Both the position numbers and the translations under genes were made by a program. A DNA stretch of 13,189 bases from positions 1 to 13,189 of the forward strand of contig JAIXVS010000176.1 of assembly GCA_027482795.1 (NCBI GenBank), written 5' to 3'. Positions within the stretch are counted from its first letter, which is position 1, and each line of letters opens with the position of its first letter. The notes beneath the pieces are model-generated. The model was not told the DNA's origin and ran no database searches. It saw nothing but the letters and a program-made list of their open reading frames with translations. Source of the DNA: Rhodobacter sp. (GTDB taxonomy: Bacteria > Pseudomonadota > Alphaproteobacteria > Rhodobacterales > Rhodobacteraceae). Positions 7,150 to 12,597 of the stretch are shown piece after piece.

Positions 7150-8319
7150 TTAGTTGGCCAAAGCTGCGGCCATATCTGCTGGCAGATCTACACGGTAGAT
7201 CGTCTTATAAGATTCCGCAAGATTGCTGCGAACGACCTTAACCGGTGGCACAACGATATAGGGAGGCGTTGGTTCGCCAATCAAAGCCAGCGCGCCAGTC
7301 TTCGCCTCGGCAACACCCTGATCGTATGGGCGCTGCGAGGAAATACCCGCGATAAAGCCGTTTTGCGCCATGTTCAAAGCAACGATTTGGTCAAAGTTTT
7401 CGTTGACGATCTTGAAATTGTCAGGTGCGCGCCCAGCCACGGTTGCCGAAGTCACAGCGCCCATTGCGGGGATCGACCAGCTTGCATAAACGCCGTCCAG
7501 GTCGGGGTAACGCGCCAGCAGGCCGTCTGCCACTTCTTGGCCCTTGTTCGGGTTGTTGTGGCCAGCAGCTGCGATGACGTTCAGTTCAGGATATTTCGCC
7601 ATAACGCGGGCGATAAAGCCTTCATAGCGCAGGTTGGTCACATAGAAGTCGGCTGCGTAGTACATCGCAGCGACATCACCCTTGCCACCCAGTGCTTCGG
7701 CCAATGCGTCTGCCAGATACATGCCCAGTTGCAGGTTGTCCGACGAGATGATCGACGCATAGTCTTTGCCAGCCGTCATGCCTTCAACCGCTTGGTCGAT
7801 AAACACAATCTTGGTGCCTGCAGCTGCGATCTTTTGATAGGCCGACGCAGTGGTTTGGCCGTTCAGGGGGATTGAAACCAGCAAATCGGGCTTCAGAACG
7901 CCAATGGCGTCAAGGTCGGAAATTTGCTTGGCATCATCCCAGTTGGCGTTGGTTTCGGCCACAACTTCGATTCCCAAGGATTCAAAGGTTTCTTTCAGGC
8001 CGATCAGCTGTTGGCTGGCCCAATCGTCGCCCATCCAACCCATCGAGATACCAACCGTAAAGCCGCCAGCCTTAACCTTGGCAATCTGCTCTTCGGTCAG
8101 GTTCAGATCGGCAGCGGGAAAGCCCGCAGCGCCGTCTTGGCCGTCGGAAACAACAACGCCCTCAAGATTATCCAGCGCAGCAAATTCCATCGTTTTGGCC
8201 GATGGTTCCTTGTACCACAGCGGGTGCTGAATATCGGCAGCAATTTCGGCAAGCGCAAAGCTGGGCAGCAGGGCCACAGTCATGGCAAGTGCCGCACGTT
8301 TTAGGTTCAGTGGTTTCAT
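7150..8319 (-). CDS. Periplasmic sugar-binding protein of the ABC importer (Peripla_BP_4-like)
   Basis: This 389-residue secreted protein should capture the substrate in the periplasm and deliver it to the permease. A signal peptide is plain: basic MKPLNLKR, a hydrophobic core, and a cleavage site after residue 24 (FALA|E). There is no lipobox Cys. The type I periplasmic-binding fold starts with FTVGISMGWMGDDW (87-100) and continues through KPDLLVSIPLN (143-153), GTKIVFIDQ (168-176), YPDLDGVYASW (271-281) and FKIVNENFD (302-310), as in ribose-type binding proteins. A segment of about 60 residues between the signal peptide and the first strand is longer than usual. The ATG at 8319 has a strong GGAGGAG seven bases upstream. 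It follows the hydrolase by 92 bp and precedes the ATPase across a terminator. The ligand is unknown. Confidence 0.92.
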   Translation of the reverse strand: MKPLNLKRAALAMTVALLPSFALAEIAADIQHPLWYKEPSAKTMEFAALDNLEGVVVSDGQDGAAGFPAADLNLTEEQIAKVKAGGFTVGISMGWMGDDWASQQLIGLKETFESLGIEVVAETNANWDDAKQISDLDAIGVLKPDLLVSIPLNGQTTASAYQKIAAAGTKIVFIDQAVEGMTAGKDYASIISSDNLQLGMYLADALAEALGGKGDVAAMYYAADFYVTNLRYEGFIARVMAKYPELNVIAAAGHNNPNKGQEVADGLLARYPDLDGVYASWSIPAMGAVTSATVAGRAPDNFKIVNENFDQIVALNMAQNGFIAGISSQRPYDQGVAEAKTGALALIGEPTPPYIVVPPVKVVRSNLAESYKTIYRVDLPADMAAALAN

Positions 8320-8347
8320 TGTCTTCTCCTCCAGTTTTTGGTTGTGA

Positions 8348-8398
8348 CAAAACCTCCTCCTCAGAGGCCTGTCATTTGCGGTAATTCAGGCGGTTTTG
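8348..8398. other. Intercistronic stem-loop candidate between hydrolase and binding-protein genes
   Basis: CAAAACC (8348-8354) can pair with GGTTTTG (8392-8398), stacked directly on GCCTG (8367-8371) with CAGGC (8387-8391), leaving a 12-base one-sided bulge. The structure fills most of the 92-bp gap. No T-run follows it on the minus strand. It may be an mRNA-processing or stabilising element; the large bulge makes this uncertain. Confidence 0.25.
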
Positions 8399-8411
8399 TT
8401 GCAGGCTTGGC

Positions 8412-9326
8412 CTAGGCTCTGTTCAACATGAACTCACGCAGGGTCAGGGCCAAACGTTCGGGGGCTTCCAGTGCGAGGCTGTGACCACATTCTTGGAAGA
8501 CTTCCGAGCGTTCAACACCAACAGCCACTTTTTCCATCTGATCGCGCACCAACTCGCCAAAAAACTCTGGCGCGCCGATGGTTAAGATGGGCAAGGTCAA
8601 CTTTGACTGCTTCAACTCTTTGTTAATACGGGCGTTTTTCATACCTGCCCGATAGGTTTCCAGACAGCCACGCAGGCCCCCCGGCGCGGACAATCTGGCG
8701 ATCCACTCGTCGATTGCCTCGTTGGTGATCGCATTTGGGTTCCAAGTTTCGGCTTTAATCCAAAACTCCCAAAACTCGCGCTCGCGCCCCGTGATCAGCA
8801 TTTCAGGCAGGTGCGGGATCCAGAAGAAGGGGATATGCCAAACCCAAACGCCTTTTAGGTTGAACTGAGATGAGACGTTTTCAGGCGTAAAGTTCGACCA
8901 TTCTTCCAGCCCTTCACCCGACAGCAGCATTTCGGAAAAGGACAGCGTCTTGACGCGCGCCCGTTCGGTTGCGGCCAAAGCATAGGCAAACTCGGCACCG
9001 CGATCTTCGCCGTGAAGGTGAAAGGTCTCGTGCCCCAAATGGGTCATCAGAGCCGCCATGTCCTTGGCGTTGGTCAAGCTGTCATAGCCCTCTTCGGCAG
9101 GCGGCTTATCCGTGTCGCCAAAGCCGCGCAGATCAGGTGCTACGACGCGGAAATACGGCGTCAACAGCGGGATCAGCTTGTACCAATAGAAATGCGTCTT
9201 GGGCGTACCATGCAGCAACAACAGTGGCGCGCCTTGGCCCGCAGTGACATAATGCATGCGGATGCCGTTAACGCGGGCCCTGCCATGGGTGACTGCTGCA
9301 CCCGTGTGATCAAATATTTCTGCCAT
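8412..9326 (-). CDS. Alpha/beta-fold hydrolase, epoxide hydrolase / haloacid dehalogenase-like
   Basis: This 304-residue cytoplasmic enzyme has the layout of the epoxide hydrolase and dehalogenase branch of the alpha/beta hydrolases. It has the oxyanion motif HGTP (39-42), APDLRGFGDTDKP (63-75), and a nucleophile elbow GEDRGAEFAYA (106-116) with Asp108. It also has a cap segment VWHIPFFWIPHLPEMLITGRE (162-182), and the catalytic His282 in ECGHSLALE. The acidic partner is probably Glu254 in GAPEFFGE. The Asp nucleophile argues against a serine esterase. Fluoroacetate dehalogenases carry a second Arg after the DRG motif; here that position is occupied by other residues, so the substrate is not assigned. 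ATG at 9326 is preceded by GGAGGTGGA. It is the first gene of the putative transporter operon, suggesting that it acts on the imported compound or a derivative. Confidence 0.85.
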   Translation of the reverse strand: MAEIFDHTGAAVTHGRARVNGIRMHYVTAGQGAPLLLLHGTPKTHFYWYKLIPLLTPYFRVVAPDLRGFGDTDKPPAEEGYDSLTNAKDMAALMTHLGHETFHLHGEDRGAEFAYALAATERARVKTLSFSEMLLSGEGLEEWSNFTPENVSSQFNLKGVWVWHIPFFWIPHLPEMLITGREREFWEFWIKAETWNPNAITNEAIDEWIARLSAPGGLRGCLETYRAGMKNARINKELKQSKLTLPILTIGAPEFFGELVRDQMEKVAVGVERSEVFQECGHSLALEAPERLALTLREFMLNRA

Positions 9327-9362
9327 CTTGCTCCACCTCCCGAAGGAACATTTATAACGCTA

Positions 9363-9391
9363 AGCTAAACTATGTTCAGTCAGCGTGTCAA
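9363..9391 (-). promoter_or_regulatory. Candidate promoter of the hydrolase-ABC transporter operon
   Basis: On the minus strand a perfect -35 box TTGACA (9391-9386) is followed after 17 bases by TTAGCT (9368-9363), a poor -10. The start codon lies 37 bases farther on, with a good ribosome site in between. Spacing and position fit a sigma-70 promoter, but the weak -10 suggests that an activator may be needed. Only the boxes are seen; activity is inferred. Confidence 0.4.
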
Positions 9392-9841
9392 TCTAGAAAA
9401 ATCATAGGCCAACGAACTTTGCGCGCGGCTGCACCATAAACAGCCGCTACAGGCCCAATTTCAACGACAGACTTTTCGGCGGCGCTTGTCAATATAAGGC
9501 AAGAAAGCACCAGCCTATCGGCCAAAAATATGGTTTACTATCATGTTCTTATCAGTCTCGACGGCGGCATGCGCTGCGCTTTGGTCACGGCAGGCTTTAA
9601 CGCTTGCGTTGGGCCGCGCCTGTACGGCCTTGAAGGCCGCAGTTGAAAGCGGGGCTTACTTTCGTACACATAGATGATGAAAGGGAATAATGTACAAAAC
9701 CTGACAGTGCCACCAAGTTTGGCGCGATGCGTTCGGCAAACAGTTTTTGGGCGCGAACGGAAACGCCAAATGAACATTCTCACAGATAAACCGACGCCCT
9801 GCAGCATCTGGCAAAGCAGAAGATGGGTGTTCCATGTACTG
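9392..9841. other. Gene-poor spacer with no recognisable coding region
   Basis: Within the 558-bp gap between genes (9327-9884) I see no open frame with convincing protein character on either strand. The short frames present have unlike-protein composition (many Cys, Trp, His, Arg) and no ribosome sites. Visible items are a second TTGACA on the minus strand (9492-9487) without a clear -10, and a perfect inverted repeat CGGCCTT-G-AAGGCCG at 9625-9639. The spacer is long compared with other gaps in the window and could be a decayed gene, or hold a small RNA or distal regulatory sites. Confidence 0.4.
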
Positions 9842-9877
9842 ATTCGCCATGCCGCCCAAACGGGCGTGGCAGCGAAT
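9842..9877 (-). terminator. Stable hairpin just after the kinase-operon end
   Basis: ATTCGC (9842-9847), TGCC (9850-9853) and GCCC (9854-9857) pair with GCGAAT (9872-9877), GGCA (9868-9871) and GGGC (9862-9865). That is 14 paired bases, with a two-base bulge on each side and an AAAC loop. It starts seven bases after the stop codon at 9885, the right place for a transcript end. No T-run follows on the minus strand (a short TTTT follows on the plus strand). It is therefore a terminator-like or RNA-protecting structure rather than a standard intrinsic terminator. Confidence 0.5.
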
Positions 9878-9884
9878 TTTACCT

Positions 9885-10481
9885 TCAGGGCTGCTTCAAC
9901 TCGTCGCTTAAACGCAGGCGGAACACGTCTGGCATCATCCAATTTGGTTGATGCCCAAGCAGCGTAAGCAGGAAACCTACGGAAAATGAGGCCCCCATTT
10001 GGGCGTTTTCCTTGAAAGACCACCAATGCCGCAAGTCTTCGATCACGGGTGAGACCTGCGGCTTATCCTTGAACTCTTGCTCCATGGCAGCAGAATGTAC
10101 TGTCAGGCAAAACATCGTGCAGGCATAGCCTTCGGGCCAAAACGTGGCGGCAGAGTCGGCGGCGCTTTTGCTGGGCGGCGAAAGTGCAACCAGCGGCATA
10201 TCCGCTGTCAATTCACGCAGCATCAGGCCGGCGGCAAATTCAAAATAGTCATGCCGATCTTGGCGGTTGCTGGGCTTTTGGCTTTCGATGGCGCGCAACC
10301 AGCGCACAAATATGGCCGCCAGTTTGGCGTCATCAATTTTGTACGTGCAGCCAACCCTGTCGCCAATGGCTTTTACATAGGCCTCAAAGGCCGCGCGGAA
10401 CCACCGCATCCGCCGCACCGCGATCCTCAGCGGTTCGTTCGTGGGCGGCAGACTGCCAGACAGGGGTGGAAGTTCAGACAT
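9885..10481 (-). CDS. Unrecognised protein, second of a coupled pair after the PfkB kinase
   Basis: This 198-residue protein is one I do not recognise. The start MSELPPLSG is chosen because its ATG overlaps the stop of the upstream gene (ATGTCTGA, 8 bp shared), typical of translational coupling. The frame stays open far upstream, but that part reads as Pro/Arg/Trp-rich shadow of the neighbouring gene. Composition is that of a soluble, largely helical protein: RMRWFRAAFEAYVKAIG at about residues 24-40, RHDYFEFAAGLMLREL (about 74-89), and a C-terminal half rich in aromatics with WPEGYACTMFCLTVH and GHQPNWMMPDVFRLRL. No signal peptide or clear membrane segment is seen, though FSVGFLLTLLG is locally hydrophobic. 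The last gene before the hairpin at 9842. Coupling suggests that it works with the upstream partner. Function is unknown. Confidence 0.7.
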   Translation of the reverse strand: MSELPPLSGSLPPTNEPLRIAVRRMRWFRAAFEAYVKAIGDRVGCTYKIDDAKLAAIFVRWLRAIESQKPSNRQDRHDYFEFAAGLMLRELTADMPLVALSPPSKSAADSAATFWPEGYACTMFCLTVHSAAMEQEFKDKPQVSPVIEDLRHWWSFKENAQMGASFSVGFLLTLLGHQPNWMMPDVFRLRLSDELKQP

Positions 10482-11187
10482 GGGCGGCAAACTCGGCATA
10501 AAGGGCCGAAAGCTTTGCGCTATCGCGGCTGACGATGGCACTGTCGGCCTCGGCGGCGACGGCCAAGGCCAAATCGGTGGCAGAGGCAAGGGCAGCTTCG
10601 TCTTCGGCCTCACCTCGACTAGATTGCAACCATAGCATAACCGCAAATATCGCCACGTTTTCAATCGCCCTGCCTGGAACATGGGCTGCATCTTGCGCAG
10701 ACGTTCCGCGCAGCACCTTTGCCTCGACCAAGCCCAGCGACAGGGCCGCGGCAATATCGGCGTCTTGCCCCTGCCGTTGGTCTGGCAGCAGCGACACATA
10801 GGCCATGCGCGCCGCCGTTTCGCTGATATAGACGGATGGCGCATCCAACCTTTGCAGCACGATCCGCAGGGCCGCATAAATGCCCTGCGCAAATGCATCT
10901 TCTGCACCAAGATGCGCTGTCAACTTCAATGGGGCAGATTGCGGGGCATCAGCGCCCCCAAGGGCAATCCGCGCAAAACCAGAGGCAACCTCACCAACCC
11001 CCTTTGCCAGCTCGCCCGTTGCGCGAATCACCGCACCCGCAAGGTGGGTCGCGGGGGGCGGCAATTGGTCAAGCGGCATCACATCCAGCAAAGTTTCCCC
11101 GCTGCGCCGCACAGCATGGCGCAAACCGCGCAGCGCATCGCGCAGCGGCATGGCATCAGGCAAGGGGTTGGGCAACGGGTTTCGCAT
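10474..11187 (-). CDS. Unrecognised alanine-rich protein downstream of the PfkB kinase
   Basis: This 237-residue protein is one I do not recognise. It starts MRNPLPNPLPDAMPLRDAL at ATG 11187, with GAGAG a few bases upstream as a modest ribosome site. It is Ala/Leu-rich and probably mostly alpha-helical, with amphipathic stretches such as THLAGAVIRATGELAKGVGE (68-87) and GFARIALGG. A second half, from about residue 115 (AFAQGIYAALRIVLQRL), ends in helical LYAEFAAHV. There is no signal peptide, and the segment IENVAIFAVMLWLQS is only weakly membrane-like. It follows the kinase by 61 bp, in which a hairpin lies, and overlaps the next gene by 8 bp. The overlap and the balanced composition favour this frame over competing open frames on both strands. 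Function is unknown. Confidence 0.7.
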   Translation of the reverse strand: MRNPLPNPLPDAMPLRDALRGLRHAVRRSGETLLDVMPLDQLPPPATHLAGAVIRATGELAKGVGEVASGFARIALGGADAPQSAPLKLTAHLGAEDAFAQGIYAALRIVLQRLDAPSVYISETAARMAYVSLLPDQRQGQDADIAAALSLGLVEAKVLRGTSAQDAAHVPGRAIENVAIFAVMLWLQSSRGEAEDEAALASATDLALAVAAEADSAIVSRDSAKLSALYAEFAAHV

Positions 11188-11224
11188 GATCTCTCAATTC
11201 TGTACGCTTACCATAGACCAACGC

Positions 11225-11246
11225 CGTGCAGACGAAAAGCTGCACG
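11225..11246. other. Intercistronic hairpin after the kinase gene
   Basis: CGTGCAG (11225-11231) and CTGCACG (11240-11246) form a perfect 7-bp stem with an 8-base loop, beginning two bases after the kinase stop on the minus strand. No T-run follows in that direction. It may reduce read-through or protect the 3' end of the kinase message, lowering expression of the two unknown genes relative to the kinase. Confidence 0.45.
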
Positions 11247-11248
11247 TT

Positions 11249-12199
11249 TCATCTGTGCGGTGTTGACGCAATGAATTGCATCGTATGCGCCAGATCGCGC
11301 ACCCCTGCTTGGCTGCCAAGGCCCGTGGCGTTCTGCGCGGAAGACGCCTGCGCCAGTTCGACACATTCTTGCGGTGTCAGCCCCAAATGCAGCCCTGTGG
11401 CAAAGCCGCCATTAAAGCAGTCACCGCACCCGCAGGTGCATTTGACCGCAATCTGAAACGAGGGGGTGGTAAACTGGGTGCCATCTTTATGGCAATAAAA
11501 CGCGCCCTGCGCGCCCAAAGTCAGGATCACACAGCCAGCGCCCCGTTCCAGCAAGAAATGCGCCAGATCGTGGTTTTCATGCAGCCCCGAAATGGCCCGC
11601 GCCTCTTCTTCGGACGGCATAAAGTAGTCGGTGTAAGGCAGCAAACGCTCGACCTTGGGCAGGTCTGCTGCGGTTGATGCAAAGACATCAAGTGTCGTAA
11701 TCACCCCGCGACGGCGGGCTTCGGCCATAATTTCGGCGGTGCGTCCCGTATCATCCATGCGGTTCATCAGGCCGACCCCGCCAACGTGCAAGATTTTTGT
11801 GTCCAGCACCCGGTCTATCTCGGCATCGCTGACGAAAAAGCCATCGGTTGCCCCCCGTTTGTGCAAGGCTGGGCGCTGGCCATCTGGCCGCGTTGTGACA
11901 AGCGAGGATGAGGTGCTGAAATCGGCGCAGCGCTGCATTAGGTGCGTGTCCACGCCGAACTGGTTCAGCTTCATCAAAACCCAGTCGCCCATATCATCCT
12001 GCCCTACCCCACCGACAGCCTGAGCCTTCAAACCGTGTTTTGCAGCGACAATGACCGCACTTCCAGCCGCACCAGACACGGCTAGGGTCAATTCCTCGAC
12101 AAAATAGGTGTCTCCTTTTGGCGGGATCTGCGTCACAGGACGGCAGAGCGCGTCAAATGTGATGAATCCCATCGCGGTATAGTCAAATGTTGCAGTCAT
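11249..12199 (-). CDS. PfkB-family carbohydrate kinase (ribokinase superfamily)
   Basis: This 316-residue cytoplasmic kinase should transfer phosphate from ATP to a sugar or related compound. PfkB features in order: substrate-side GAAGSAVIVAAKHGL (43-57), first signature GGVGQDDMGDWV (63-74), ILHVGGVGLMN (136-146), MPSEEEA (194-200) in place of the usual pNxxE, nucleotide-side LTLGAQGAFY (227-236), and the catalytic anion-hole motif GCGDCFNGGF (257-266) with Asp260 as the base. The family norm here is GAGDaF; this protein has a cluster of four Cys (residues 254, 256, 258 and 261) around the active site. ATG at 12199 has AGGGGGA just upstream. It heads a likely operon with two unknown genes and is divergent from an oxidoreductase gene, sharing a 398-bp control region. 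The specific substrate is unknown. Confidence 0.9.
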   Translation of the reverse strand: MTATFDYTAMGFITFDALCRPVTQIPPKGDTYFVEELTLAVSGAAGSAVIVAAKHGLKAQAVGGVGQDDMGDWVLMKLNQFGVDTHLMQRCADFSTSSSLVTTRPDGQRPALHKRGATDGFFVSDAEIDRVLDTKILHVGGVGLMNRMDDTGRTAEIMAEARRRGVITTLDVFASTAADLPKVERLLPYTDYFMPSEEEARAISGLHENHDLAHFLLERGAGCVILTLGAQGAFYCHKDGTQFTTPSFQIAVKCTCGCGDCFNGGFATGLHLGLTPQECVELAQASSAQNATGLGSQAGVRDLAHTMQFIASTPHR

Positions 12200-12465
12200 G
12201 CTTTCCCCCTAAATGCAAATGTTTGTTGCCAAGTCGCCTTGGTCTAGCCTTTTTGTACCCACGGCCAACAGATGTTTTGCCCGTGATGCCCCCCCAGATT
12301 TCAGACTGCGCAATCGCACGCTGCCATGCCAGATGGCTGTGCCGCCCGCCATATCTTGCGCCAAGTCCAGCGGTTTGGCGCGCTTGAACGCGGCAAATCC
12401 AGCGTTGATCCTGCAAAAGGCCCAGCCAAACGGATGCGCCAATTTGAACTTTGGCAACTCGATTC

Positions 12466-12485
12466 TATTGTGTGTGCGCACAATA
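12466..12485. promoter_or_regulatory. Candidate operator: 20-bp imperfect palindrome
   Basis: TATTGTGTGTGCGCACAATA is symmetric at 16 of 20 positions, with outer arms TATTGTG and CACAATA perfect. Size and shape fit a homodimeric helix-turn-helix repressor of the LacI, GntR or DeoR kinds that usually control sugar loci. It covers the spacer and -10 of the candidate kinase promoter, so binding there would block the kinase operon. No regulator gene is in the window. Confidence 0.5.
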
Positions 12486-12496
12486 TGGCAAGTCAA
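12467..12496 (-). promoter_or_regulatory. Candidate promoter of the kinase operon
   Basis: On the minus strand TTGACT (12496-12491) lies 18 bases from CACAAT (12472-12467), which matches the -10 consensus at four of six positions. The -10 is the outer arm of the palindrome. The distance to the kinase start is about 270 bases, which is long, so another promoter closer to the gene is possible. Confidence 0.3.
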
Positions 12497-12541
12497 CTCG
12501 ATTTTTTCCACATTCACCCCCATCATTTGTTGAACTTATGA

Positions 12542-12569
12542 TTGACAAAAAAGCAAATGTACAGATACT
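12542..12569 (+). promoter_or_regulatory. Candidate promoter of the oxidoreductase gene
   Basis: A perfect TTGACA (12542-12547) is followed after 16 bases by GATACT (12564-12569), four of six matches to the -10 consensus. The start codon is about 30 bases downstream with an AGGAG ribosome site between. This is the best sigma-70-like promoter in the window. Confidence 0.55.
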
Positions 12570-12597
12570 TGTGGCAACTGGATGAAGGAGACCCCCT

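Larger units (their letters stand above)
12200..12597. promoter_or_regulatory. Divergent control region between kinase operon and oxidoreductase gene
   Basis: This 398-bp gap holds candidate promoters in both directions, a palindrome and direct repeats, all between about 12450 and 12570. A 10-base direct repeat CAACTCGATT occurs at 12455-12464 and 12494-12503, flanking the palindrome. The remaining part, 12200-12450, would be an unusually long 5' leader (over 200 bases) for the kinase message. Short open frames there lack protein-like character and ribosome sites, and I see no recognisable gene or riboswitch. Confidence 0.5.

Noticed and set aside
8412..9326. Naming the hydrolase a fluoroacetate dehalogenase
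   Set aside because: The nucleophile elbow resembles that family, but the second conserved Arg is missing and the acidic residue seems to sit elsewhere.
9541..10026. A 161-codon minus-strand frame
   Set aside because: It partly overlaps the better-supported 198-codon gene in another frame, has no ribosome site and has unlike-protein composition.
9885..10910. A 341-codon version of the second unknown gene
   Set aside because: Its first 143 codons overlap the upstream gene in another frame and are Pro/Arg/Trp-rich; the ATG at 10481 with an 8-bp stop/start overlap is a better start.
10681..11274. A 197-codon plus-strand frame
   Set aside because: It lies opposite the first unknown gene, starts without a ribosome site and is rich in Arg, Cys and His, typical of an antisense shadow in GC-rich DNA.
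12209..12533. Overlapping 105- and 106-codon frames on both strands in the kinase/oxidoreductase gap
   Set aside because: No motif, no ribosome site, and they cross the palindrome and promoter candidates; a regulatory gap is the simpler reading.
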